Positions 33,673-45,148 of a stretch of DNA of 64,000 bases are shown piece by piece. The notes beneath the pieces were generated by a model. The model was not told the origin of the DNA, ran no database searches, and worked only from the letters and a program-made list of their open reading frames with translations. This DNA comes from Dryas octopetala (lineage: Eukaryota > Streptophyta > Magnoliopsida > Rosales > Rosaceae). The position numbers and the translations under genes are program-made. Position 1 is the first letter of the stretch. Every line of letters starts with the position of its first letter. The stretch is taken from the NCBI GenBank assembly GCA_963921425.1, contig OY992838.1, positions 15,438,001-15,502,000 of the forward strand, read 5' to 3'.

Positions 33673-35054
33673 ATATATATATTTATTTATTATTTTTTAA
33701 TTAACAATTAAATTATGGCTATTAAATGGAGGGTGCACGATCTTTATCATGCAGCCTACACCACCAGATCCCTAAAATATACCCTAACCCCATTTAGATC
33801 ACACACACTCTCATCTCTCTCAGTCTATCTTCACTCTTTTCTCTCTTTGCGACCTCATCATCTTTTCTTCTCTCAGACCACCACAACCAAACGCCACCAC
33901 CACCACCACGTCCCTCTCATCTCAACCTCATATCTTCTCCCTCTCTCATTTCTCTTCTCTTTCTTCGAGATCAAATATCTCATCAATCTCCCTCGATCTG
34001 TCTATTCTCTCTCTGAGTAACCAAATGCCACCACCACTAGAGGTAAGACAACCAGATCTCCCTCTGTCACTAGTAGTTAGGGTTTTAATTTTTTGGGTTT
34101 TCGAAATTGGGGCTTTTAGGGTTTTTTAAATTGGGGCTTTTGGGGTTTGGGGTTTGGGGATTGGGGCTTGTAGGGTACATAATCAATTTAATTCATGATC
34201 AAAGGCTCTGATCATGAATTGAATTGATTCTGGGATTGGGGCTTTTACGAATTAGGGCTATCTAGGTTTTCAATTAAATCAATTCACATCGATTAATTAC
34301 AATTCTAGTTAATTGGCTCAATTTAACATTTGTTATTTGAATGCTTTTATTGCAAGGTTGATGATTGCTTGCTTGTGATTTTGGTTGCTGATTTCTTGCT
34401 ATTGCACTGTTTTCTATATATAGACTTATAGTTGGTTTGTTGATTGCTTGCTTGTGAATTTCAATTATAGACTTATAGTATTGTATCTAGACTTATAGTT
34501 GTGAATTGTGAATTGTAGCTAGTATATGTAATAGACTTATAGGACTGTCTATTTCAATTACAAGTTGTGAATTGTGATGCCTTGACTGTAATTGAAATAG
34601 ACAATACTATATGACTGTGTTGACTGTATGATAGACTTATAGTACTATAGTTGTGAATTGTAATTGGTTAAAAGTATCAATCATACATTCAATCCCTTTC
34701 TGTTTGATCGACAATGTGTGTGTTGACTATATGATTGATACTTGACAATGAAACTTGAGAATGTGCTTGTTGTATGACTGTTTGCACATTCTCAAGTTAC
34801 TTGATTGTTTGCAACTTTGCACAATCTGAAATGCCAGCATTTGAACCAAATGCCCAGCAAAGTAGGTAACAACTAACAAGAAACCAAAAATACAAAAATA
34901 CAAGCATTATCACAAATTATCAGTTAGTTGATGGAGCCACCAACTGGTACTTCACTTGTGGACAGTTGTGAAGTAGCCACCACTGCAAAAAATACAAAAA
35001 TTATTACTTTATCAGAAAGGCAACAAACAGAGTCAAGTTCAAACATAAAGGCAT

Positions 35055-35185
35055 CAAGCTTAAATTATTACTTGATTCAAGTTCTTGAAGTTTCTTGTAG
35101 AATTCAACTTCCTCATCAGTTGGATCCTTGTAGAAATTAAATTCTTTTGCTCTAAGCCAATCACTTGTACACACTAATGTCATTT
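35055..35185 (-). pseudogene. C-terminal remnant of a hAT transposase
   Basis: The minus strand reads TLVCTSDWLRA, then YKDPTDEEVEFYKKLQELES. This matches the extreme C-terminus of plant hAT transposases after the dimerisation domain (LVCTxDWLRA is the diagnostic part). Upstream, where the dimerisation domain and catalytic core should be, the sequence is unrelated, so an internal deletion has removed them. Confidence 0.65.
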
Positions 35186-35444
35186 CTTATTAGATTGATG
35201 GCATTTCAAATTGATGGCCAATGTTGCTGCTACTGCTGCTCAATTTGAAGTTTGAAGGGGTCAAGGTCACTTTGAAGTTTCAAAGCGTTTCTGATTGCTG
35301 GTCACTTTGAAGTTAGGTTGGTTAGGTTGGTTAGGTTGTAAACTTGTAAGATCTTAAACTTGTAATGGATTGTAATTGTATAGACTAGCTATAAGTAGCC
35401 AAATAGGTTTAAAGTTAACATATTGAATAATGCATGGTTTTCAT

Positions 35445-35685
35445 TAGGGGTGGGAATGGGCCGATTTTTACCCAACAACCAACCCATTTTTTTTGGCTGA
35501 TATGCAACTAACAATCGACCCACAAAGGTCGTGTCAGATATTACCAACTGAACCAAAAAAGTTGGTTCGGTTGGTGGTTTCTAAATTGGGGAAAGTTGGT
35601 TGTAGACCAACCGACCCATCAACCGACTTTGGGATGTTTTTTTTTTTTTTTTTCTTTTGGCCTTTGGGAAGCTTGGGCTGTGTGG

Positions 35686-35719
<34 letters not shown>

Positions 35720-36412
35720 ATCCCAAACCCAAGAGTGTGTGTGTGAGTGGATCCCAGGCCCAAACCCAACTCATCCACTCACTTTCTCATTCTCTCAACA
35801 ACCATCTCTCAGTCTCAGCTCTCACTCTCTATCTCTCTCAGCTCGATACCATCACCAATTCACCATTCACCACCGCGTCGCCACCACGCCCGCACCACCC
35901 TGAAAGCCATAGATCTATCTTCCTGGTACATTCTAACCCTATCACTCTGAATTCTCAGTCTTAGCTTCATAAATTCACTGTTTTTTTTTTCTCAACATAG
36001 GTTCAACAGCTTGCTAGATACCCTTCTTCTTCCTCAAGATTTGTTAGAGGTCATCAAACATGCGTTATTCTCCAAGCTCCATTGTCTTGAACAAACCAAA
36101 ACAAAAGCCAAACTCAAACACAAATATCACTTGCTCTCTCCAAACACCTTTTTTATACCATATTCCCAACCGACTTCTCTCTCCCACTGACTTCTCTTTT
36201 CCGACCATTTTTGTAGTTTCGAAGCTTAATTTAAAGGGTTTTGATGTTGTTTAATGTTTATTAGGAATGTGTCTAAAAACAATTCGGGCCAACCCACAAC
36301 CGACTCACCAAAGTCGGGCCGATAATGGTTTTCAAAATTCATCAAACTCAATTAGTCGGGTGGGTCGGTTGTTTGGCCGATATAGGCCCGACCCGACCCA
36401 TTCTCACCCCTA
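35445..36412. mobile_element. Non-autonomous hAT-type element, nested
   Basis: A 968-bp element begins TAGGGGTGGGAATGGGCCGA and ends with the inverse-type wording ...CCCATTCTCACCCCTA. The flanks gttttcat (35437-35444) and gttttaat (36413-36420) match at 7 of 8 bases. It contains a poly-T run and a GT microsatellite (about 35690-35718), and serine-rich short frames that are not genes. Termini and length are close to those of the element at 3167-4133. Confidence 0.85.
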
Positions 36413-36804
36413 GTTTTAATTAGGTTTAATGTTAAGTAGTTTAAATTCTTATATCATGAATAAATTAATGCATGGTTATGCCTTAATTCTTATTTTAAGG
36501 TTTAACAATACCTTGACAGTGCCAATATTTTACTAACATTGAGAATGTTGGTTTTAGGCCTTAAAAATATGGCAAAAAAAATTGCCACAATCTGGTTTAG
36601 GCCTTAAAAGTTGGGCCAAAAAGTGGCCCAATATGACTGTCGGTAAAGCCCATACGACCCGAACAATCCGACAAGGTCAGTAACCCGACCTACAGTTAAA
36701 CGACATTGTTGGAGTTGGCAGCAGTAGGCAATTGGGCCATTCCGACGATTTTAAGTCGGTGGTTTGGCTACAGCGGTTCGGTAACCGAACCGAACCGAAC
36801 CCTA

Positions 36805-37615
36805 CTTTAACCCATGTCCTAAATTGATACTTAAATTCTAATTTATCCCAATTTGGTATCTTATTTTTTATTTTGTCTCTAATTGATATCAATTTGAATT
36901 TCCGTTACAAAATTTAACAGAACTATCCAAACTCTTTGTACATGACCACATTCTCAAGGGTAATTTTGTCACTTCGTGAAGGCTCATAATCCCTTTCCCA
37001 ACTCCCAATTGTTTTCTGCCATGTCTAATTCTTTCATTGTTGCATCTATATCAATCAGCTCTTCTGTCTCTTTTCTGCTCTTCGTCATCGTGATTTGCTT
37101 GAAATAAGAAGTTCAACCTAGCTCTCACCAAAGTCCTCATCAAATATCATTGTCAAGACCTGTTCCGTCATGACTTCTCTACCCAAATCCGAAGATCGAC
37201 CCCAAGAGGAGTTATTGGGTTTTAGTGTTTTTATTTTATTTTATTTGCGAAATAGAATTTTTCCTCTTGGGTTTTTATATTTTATTGAGATTTGTTGTTG
37301 GGTTATCTCTCAATTTATTCTGATTGCAAAGATTTGTTGCTGCTTATTGTAATCATGGGAGATTTTTCTTTGTGTTTGTTTTATGTATGATATTGGCCCG
37401 TTTGGGATTGTACTTGAACAACAAAAAACTGTTGTAGATGACAATTCTAGGTCACTCACAACAGTTTTGGTATTTGGTAATTAAAGCAAAAGCTATAGTG
37501 TCTCACACTTCTAGGTCACTCAGTACAATTTTGAAAAGTAGCTATCCACATGCTTTTCAAAATTGTTGTGAATGAAAGTTGTGGGCTCCATTAATAAAAA
37601 TTTTGAGTTGCACAA
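36805..37615. other. Intergenic DNA with a truncated MITE
   Basis: No gene is supported. At about 37396-37615 a MITE-like end reads GGCCCGTTTGGGATTG, with internal complementary pieces (ttttgaaaag and cttttcaaaa). Its other end is not seen because the gypsy LTR begins at 37616. Confidence 0.5.
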
Positions 37616-38675
37616 TGTCACGCCCTGAATCTTAGACACGTGCGACACGTACTTTAAGGATTTCATGAGTACAATGCCCAATGATTCGGCATTGTAATCT
37701 CAAATTTCTTAAAATACATAAGTCATTTTAGTTTGAAACCAGATTTGATTAAAAGATAATCTAGCAGCAGAAACAACATTTAAATTAATATAATTAATAG
37801 TTATATTGCCAAACAATGATTGGACATAGGGTTGGCTGCCATGTACAGTGGCTGCCCTGGCCGAATTTCATACCCAAAATCAAATTTCAGAGTTCTTATA
37901 CTGTAAACAAGTTTAGAATCATTAAAGGACTTAAAATATTCGTCATTATGGCACACACATCGCCACACATGGTGAAGCTCACAGTGGCCGAGAGTTCTAG
38001 TTTAGGGTTTTCACATCTATCCACAATTGATCTTAACCAATTACATCAACAGAAAGCCCATAACAAAAGGATTACAAATATATCAAAATCAACCTGAATT
38101 GTCAGAATTGCCGAAAAACTCGTCGGAGAAGCCACGTTTTTGGTGGCTTCGCACCGCTGTCGTTGGTGGTTGTCAAAGTAAGGAAATGTATCACACCCAA
38201 AATGGGATATGTCACACCCAAAATGGGATATGTCACTTTGGGCATGTGGCAGTGCCACATTGGCCATTAACCATGAAACAAACTCATTAAAATCCCAATG
38301 AGAGTGATCCAAAGCTAATAATCAATGTAAAGCAAGTTAACTATAAGCAAATAAGTTAATATGTTTTATTTTTTTTTTAATTGTAAATCAAAGAGATAGC
38401 AGAAATGGAAGCTTTATCATCATGATGAGCCCCTTAGGTTAAGTAGTTGAATGGAATTAAAAGAAATATGTATAGGTATCAGACCCTTGCTTGAGACATA
38501 CCAAGCAGTAAGTTTTTATAAACAAGATTTGTAAATTGAATTCCTTTAATTGAAGTATTAAAACGAAACATTTGAAAATAAAGGCAAAGTAAGTTCAATA
38601 ATGAGCCATGCCAATCCTTAGTAACTTCAACTCTAGGTTTCTTAACTAAAACAATAAAGAGAAAGGGTTGTTACA
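37616..38675 (-). mobile_element. LTR of a Ty3/gypsy element
   Basis: Read on minus, the block starts TGTAACAACCC (38675) and ends GGGCGTGACA (37616), termini common in plant chromovirus-type LTRs. Length is about 1.06 kb. No clean 5-bp duplication is seen (cacaa left, cactc right). Acidic coding-like wording just beyond 38680 may be internal sequence, so it is uncertain whether this is a solo LTR or a partial element. It is a fossil. Confidence 0.5.
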
Positions 38676-39459
38676 CACTCATCCAATGAGGGGTCTTCCT
38701 CCTCACTCGAGTCTTCTGAAGTTGGGGCTGTTGGTATATCAATGTTGGGAGTTCTCCTCTTCTAATATCCTCCCTCCTCTGAATCTGAAAGTTCGACAAA
38801 GCTAAGCATTGGCCTAAGTGTATCATGTACTCACAAACTCTTTAGGGGTGAGCATCACCAAAACAACTGATTCATTGCTCAACTAGTTCAAAATCATTGC
38901 AGACAATTCAAGATAGTTCTTTAATAACAAAGTAAGTTTTAACAAAAACAGGTACATTTTCCAAACTGGCTCAATCACATTCAAAACATAATAGAGGTAA
39001 CTAGGTAGCTTCATTATGTCTAAGTTAATGTCATTTAGCTAGAAGCTTAGTACAATCAAGAAAATACAAGTAAACAAGTTTCCAAGGTCACTTGTTGTTT
39101 ACGAATCTATAAGCAACCATCTCAGATCATGGCAACATATCACTAAATCACAATTATCCATGAATTAAATCATGAGATGCAAATGCATGTTAAATTAAAG
39201 AACAATGCAATGCATATATGCATTTGTCTTCCTTGACAAAGCTCACCTGCATGTCATTCGATTCCATCACCAACTTTGCATTTTTTTTTTTTAACTGTAT
39301 GTCATTCGATTCCATTCAACATCCAAAGAGCTCCGAATTAATGAAATTCAGGTCTTTTTTAAAAAAAAAAACTGTATGTCATTCGATTCCATTCAATAGA
39401 TATAGTTACAATACACATGATGTTGTAATATAGTAAAGTGTGAATGTCCACTTGTACTG
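38676..39459. other. Intergenic DNA with a thrice-repeated 20-bp word
   Basis: The word ctgtatgtcattcgattcca, or a one-base variant, occurs near 39248, 39296 and 39372, separated by poly-T or poly-A runs. No gene is recognised. Confidence 0.5.
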
Positions 39460-41127
39460 TGAATGTTGAAAACGTGCAGTAGCTTCCAAACCCATTTCCA
39501 GAATGTGATTTTCCAGAAGGTTGCTATGCATTTCAAAAACAGTGGCTTCATTCAATACACACAAGGATGATCACTGACTTGTATTGCCTATAAATAGGCT
39601 ATCAAATGCAGAAATGAAACATATATGATCTCTCATCACCCATATTGTCTCTAAAATTTTACTATTATTCTCATTGTTCTATCATTTTACAACATGTTAT
39701 CATCACGAAACTTTGCTCTTGGTTCAGTGATTGCTCGGCATTGTAACCGATTGCTCAGCAAACTTTTCTTGGGCATGGATGCAAATTATGGAGGCGAAGA
39801 CATTAATTTGTATTGTTGATAGTGTAATTAACTACACATACAATTCTTTGAATTCGCCAATACTTCAAAGCTAGCTTAATAAAATTGAAGGTAAGGAAAC
39901 TACTATTTTAGGTTCTACAAACCTAATTAAAGGGTCTAGAAGAGCCCATATCATGTTGCCTAATGGTACGTATTCATATATATATATATATATCCATTAA
40001 TGAAGCTTTATATTCCGCGAGATTCTAAAAGGAATTTGCTTAGCTCCAAGGATATACGTTTGAATGGATATCATATTGAAACAAGTAATGAGCATAATCT
40101 TGAGTACCTTTGCGTTAATTACCTCCAACCAAAAGAATATATTGGAGAAACTTCCTACTTTCTTATTTGGGTTATATTATACAACCATAAGAATTGTTGA
40201 GGCTCATATTATTAGTGACCTGAATTTCACTAATTCGGAGCTCTTTATGCTTTGGCATGATCGTCTTGGTCATCCGAGATCCACGATGATGCGTAGAATC
40301 ATAGTAAGTTCATATAGGCACAAATTGGCAAATAAAGATATTGTGTTTCCCAACAATAGCTTTTACAAAACTTGCTCACAAGGGAAGTTGGTTGTAAGGC
40401 CATCTCAACAGAAGGTTGAGTTTGATATAGTACTTGTTCATCAAACAACATATACTGAGAAAGTGTTGAAACGATTTGGTATGAGAAAAGCCTATCCATT
40501 AAATACCCCAATGGTCGTTTGGTCTCTTGACACTAAGAAAGATCCTTTTTACCCCAAAGAAGATGATGAAGGGATCATTGGTCCTGAAGTACCATATATT
40601 AGTGCAATAGGTACTTTGTTGTACCTAACACAATGCACTAGACCAGACACAGTATTTTTAGTGAAATTTTTGGCAAGATACAACTCTGTTCCAACAAAGA
40701 GGCATTGGATTAATGGTATTAAGCATATTTTGTAGATTCTGGTTATCTCTCTTATCTACATAAAAGTCGTTCTCAAACTGGATATGTATTTATTTGTGAC
40801 AACACCGCAATATCATGGCGATCTACCAAACAGAAATTGGTTTGCACATCATCAAATAACTCAAAGATACTCGCTCTCCATGAATACTGCAAACGTGTAG
40901 TAGCTTCCAAACCCATTTCTAGAATGTGATTTTCCAGAAGGTTGCTATGCATGTCAAAAACAGTGGCTTCATTTAGTACACACAAGGATGATCGCCGACT
41001 TGTATTGCCTATAAATAGGCTATCAAAATGTAAAAATGAAACAAATCTGATCTCTCATCACCCATATTCTCTCTAAAATTTTACTGTTACTCTCATTGTT
41101 CTGGTATCATTTTACATTTTTACAACA
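39460..41127 (+). mobile_element. Short Ty1/copia element with both LTRs
   Basis: Two LTRs (39460-39694 and 40881-41127) start TGAAT and end ACAACA, and each has a TATA-like CTATAAATAG. By eye they differ at roughly 17 positions plus a few indels, so the insertion is of moderate age. The interior (about 1.2 kb) keeps a pre-integrase motif (LWHDRLGHP) and parts of the reverse transcriptase and RNase H end. It is far shorter than an intact copia interior, so the element is a broken, internally reduced fossil with several breaks. A 5-bp target duplication is not evident. Confidence 0.85.
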
Positions 41128-43536
41128 CATACATAAATCTAGAGAGACTTTTAATTAAAAATGAACCACTAACATATAGTCACACTCAAACAAGAAGCAA
41201 ATGAGACTAAAAGAGGTTGGTAAATTTAGTAATATATCACAACACCGTAAGTCAAAGATAAATCAAGCTTCAACTTAACTGCATAAATTCCATTTAAAAA
41301 ATGTCAGCCTCTTCTATTATGAATGCTCATAAAATTACCCAAAATTAGTCACTAAGACACTGCATGAAAGTTCATGCTAATAAAAGGCCAGGGCATGTAT
41401 GGAACTTTTGAATTTAATTTTTTTTACATTGCAACGAAGCTCATTATTGTTCTTCATTTTGAAGCATGGAAACACATGCATAAGCTCAATACTATAAATA
41501 TATATATATATATGTATATAGAGCAAAGCTAATATCCCGACTAGCAGTGTTCCACTAAGCTTCTCTTAATCTCTGTATGACAAAAATATGCCCATTTGCT
41601 AGGGAAGCAAAGGGAATATGTATCTGCTACCTATATGCTTCAAAGTACCATACGACAATGAATTTAAAGGAATAGGATATCTTCAAATAGAGGCAAAGAG
41701 ACATTTTATCTATACAGATCGAGTTTGCGCATTAATTTTTTTTTTATTCTACACATTTTAGGAAAATCACAACACATCATTGCAGCATCAAAATCCAAAA
41801 TAGCTTATGTTAAACATTGTTGCAAAGTTACAAAACCAAATAAGACTACGTAATGTACATTGGAGAATTTGAACCGTTGTTGTACAACCACGAGCAAAGA
41901 AGGCCGCTTGATATTGCCTGGGAAGCAGGCTACTATGCATAATACTTTGAGCAAGTCATAGTTGAGGAATTTTACAACTGCAGATTACTAGTAAATGGAA
42001 ACCCTTTTAGGAGGGCTCTCAAGGCAATAAATTTTAACGAGGGGTGGCTCAAAGAGAAAGAATTATTATGTATAACCATAACACAGACACATAGTGTAAC
42101 CAATCCACGTATTATAATATGGGTGGACTACGTGTTTATACTTGTATTTATGCATAATAATTACTCATCAAAGAGAACGCAATGGAAGGAGTTGAAATGT
42201 TATTTGAGACAAAAGGGTGTGAGTTCATGGCAGGTTTTGCCCAAAAAATATAAAGGTCTGTTGGTGCCTGATGGCTGATGCAAATTAAACCTGCAGATTT
42301 GTTGGATGTGCATGACTGTTTGCAGTTAATCTGGCTTTTAGAATTTTAGTTGGAAGGAATCAAGGAGACGCAAAAGAGGTAGTTGATATGGTTAATGAAA
42401 AGACTGATAGAGTCATAACCTGATGCATAGAATTGGCAGTTTCAGAATTACCTTCTTACTTTGATAATAATAATAATAATATATTTTCTTTTAGGAAAAA
42501 GAAAAAAGAAAAAAGGGAAGCCTTTGTTCATGAGGCAAATAGCTTTGCACTTTGTACTTTGTGATTACTCCAAATGAAGCATTTCTATCACTTAAAAAGA
42601 AAAATTCACAACTGGAGCTCAATAGAATAAAGGTAAAATTTTCTGGCCAAAATAAAATTTGCAACATAAAGGTAAAAAATTTTCAAAATTGGCCTAAAAT
42701 GAGATAGTTGCAAAAGTAGAAAGGACAGGAAGACACCCACTTGGCAGAAATTGGTACAAATGAGGAAAAGATTGTAGTTTTCCTTTAAAATTATGCAACA
42801 GCATAACATAAAATATAAAGGCATTATAGGAAATGCACAAATGAACTGCTATAAGAATTTATAAGAACTTGTGTTGAGGAGATGATAATGCCTTCAAAAT
42901 CAGACAAAAGTTTGTAGCCGTATCTCATCACTCAATGGCGGCTACTGAGAGACCTGGACCTTTTTTTTTTTTGGTCAAAGAGACCTGGACCTTAGACTTG
43001 GGCAAATGAGAATTATGGACTTTAAACTAAAATCAACCTTTACTCCTCTCCCATTAAGTTAAGACTTGGGCAAATGAGAATTATCCAACTGCAAGAAAGA
43101 ATTTTCCAATTTCCATGCTACCTCTAAAAGCATAGATGCCTTACAGTGATTTTTACCTTATAATTCATCCTTTGAATGGAACTAAGAGTTCCTCCATCAA
43201 AGAATCAATTTACAAACCAATTACAATTATCAGTGTAATACAATTTAGTTGTGCATTGCATGCATGCATTTTCTAGGGCAGAATTAGTTGCATTCAACTT
43301 CCCAACACAGAAAGTTAGGTTCATAACTTATGAGAAACTATAGTGCATACCATGCAAAGCAGATTAGGGACAACAAAATCATAACCAAAGCTGGCAACTT
43401 ATTTAATCTGAATTTTGAATTCATTCGGCAAACAATTATCATAGTTTCAACCAAATTATCAGTCAAGCTGTAATCAGAGAATAAAAGGAAAGATGTGAGT
43501 TAAAAAGGAAAAATGAGGAAGTGTCCCAAGTAAGCT
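41128..43536. other. Intergenic DNA, no gene recognised
   Basis: About 2.4 kb of AT-rich sequence. Short frames lack domains. It includes a TA microsatellite (41500-41515), a TAA run (42465-42480), the word acgtattataatatgggtgg also seen in the 15.6-17.8 kb duplication, and a LINE-like micro-insertion at 42963-42978. The end adjoining 43536 is probably the 3' untranslated region of the F-box gene. Confidence 0.5.
42963..42978 (-). mobile_element. LINE-like micro-insertion (16 bp) with 15-bp target duplication
   Basis: The 15-bp word agagacctggacctt occurs exactly on both sides (42948-42962 and 42979-42993). The insert, read on minus, is TTGACC followed by an A-run. Confidence 0.65.
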
Positions 43537-45148
43537 TTATTCTATTCTAACTATCTTGCGGTTCATGTATCTAAACCTGCAAATCTCATCAAAGAAATCA
43601 TCTGCACTGCTATGACTGCTCTTCATCTGAAGAATCTTTATTACCATTGCCTTTAGAGTCTTCCCATACTTCAACAAGGACTCTAGAGTGCTCATTTTCT
43701 GTTCAGCATTCAGTGGTGATCTCACTGTGATCGCCACTTCCTCCAGACACGGGATTACAAATCCTGAATCAACCTGAGAAAAATAGAAATACAAAGTCAA
43801 TTATACCTTGAAGATTGACCTGGAACTGAAATACTAGAATTACAAAAACGTATCTACTCACATTTTTCAGACTGTTCTTCTGACAAAGAGCAGCAAACAT
43901 GGCTCCATGGATATCAAACTTTTGTAGCTTGGGATGGTTATTGAAAAAATCAACAAAGTCAACCTCCGGAAAGGGTTGAAGAGTCTCAAAATCCCCTGTG
44001 AATTCCACCTTCATAAAAAGGTGCTTCACTTCACTTGCCCAATGAAGCATATTTCTTATTGCATCCCAACACCACTGAACACCCCTAATGGATAAGAACT
44101 CCAGAGCCACAAGTTTCTCAAAATCAACCATGTAAACTCTCCCTAAAACCATACCAGAAAACACAAAGATGAATGAGTCACTATTATAATTCACAGCATC
44201 AGGAAATGGTCTTTTGGCCAAAAACAAGAAAAAATAAAATGCACCCAATATACCAGAAAACACAAAGATGAATGAGTCACTATTATAATTCACAGCATCA
44301 GGGAATGGTCTTTTGGCCGAAAACAAGAAAAAATAAAATGCACCCAATATAGTAGATATTTGAAGTCATCAAAGTTAACCTTGTAACAAATTGTTACCTG
44401 CATTATTGGCAATTGAAAGATTCCGCAAATACTTTGTCTTGCGAACCCGAATCCAACTACAGCCTTGCACCTCAAGGACTTCAATTTTTGGGCACTCCAT
44501 AGAAAATGAGCAGTTTCCCAAGCCATAAAAGTCAAGCTTACACTGCTCCAAATGAGGTAACTCAATTGAAACTGATCTCACTCCTTCACAACCGAGCAGC
44601 AACAAATTGGTCAGATTCGGACAGGCCAGAAGCACAGTTGATAACGCAGGATCCTCCAACCTTGCACCAACAATTTCAAGGTTACAGAGTTTCTGGAAGA
44701 CGTCCCACTCGGGCGAATGGGTCATTAAAACTCCCCAAAGTTTTAAAGACTCCAAATTTTTTGCAGCAGCTAAGCAATCTAATTTTGAAGGGCTCTCGTG
44801 GCAGGCCTGATGTTGAGCAAGATTGTCCATTCGGAGCTCAAGATACCTAAGAGAGGGACCTATGAGTGTTAACCATGAAGCAAGGCCAGCACCTGAGAAT
44901 GGGCTATACACAATAAGATCTTCTAATCTTTCAATCACAGAAATCATCCTCAATACAATGTCATCAGGAGATTCAGGACTGTCCCTTCCTGTATGGTTAT
45001 CAAAGGAGTTTCTAGGGAAGAAAAGGCTCCTTATATAAGGCATTGAGTCCTTCCACCGCTTGGATACACAATTACAAACTGCCACATCTCGAGCGTTTTT
45101 CATAGACGACAATATGTATTGAACAACAGCATCAGGGAGAGAGTCCAT
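43537..45148 (-). CDS. F-box/LRR-like protein (similar to Arabidopsis At1g10780 type)
   Basis: Three exons on minus: 45148-44398, 44142-43862 and 43773-43537, with GT/AG borders and compatible phases, giving 422 residues. The N-terminal F-box (about 1-45) reads MDSLPDAVVQYILSSMKNAR, then VCNCVSKRWK. The rest is leucine-rich with an irregular RNI-like pattern (SLRYLELRMDNL, LESLKLWGVL, LTNLLLLGCEGV, IEVLEVQGC). F-box proteins of this plan are substrate-recognition subunits of SCF ubiquitin ligases, with the F-box binding SKP1/ASK and the repeats binding the target. The target is unknown. The gene looks intact. The likeness to At1g10780 is from memory of the family and was not searched. Confidence 0.9.
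44151..44348. repeat. 99-bp tandem duplication in intron 1 of the F-box gene
   Basis: Two head-to-tail copies, starting at 44151 and 44250, differ at only a few bases, for example aggaaatggtc against agggaatggtc. The duplication begins within about 10 bp of the acceptor of exon 2, and it makes two alternative open stretches in the intron that are not coding. Confidence 0.9.

Larger units (their letters stand above)
33091..36804 (-). mobile_element. Deleted hAT element with nested inserts
   Basis: The ends are TAGGGCTGGGAAAA and ...CCGAACCGAACCCTA, which are imperfect inverted termini with subterminal ccgaaccg-type motifs. The flanks ctttaaca (33083-33090) and ctttaacc (36805-36812) match at 7 of 8 positions, as expected for a hAT target duplication. 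Inside are a MITE (33273-33672), a hAT-type element (35445-36412) and, on minus at about 35055-35185, the end of a hAT transposase. The rest of the transposase is gone, so the element is non-autonomous. Confidence 0.8.

Noticed and set aside
35445-36254. Several serine- and threonine-rich frames, suggesting a small gene.
   Set aside because: They come from CT-rich and GT-rich low-complexity DNA inside a hAT-type element.
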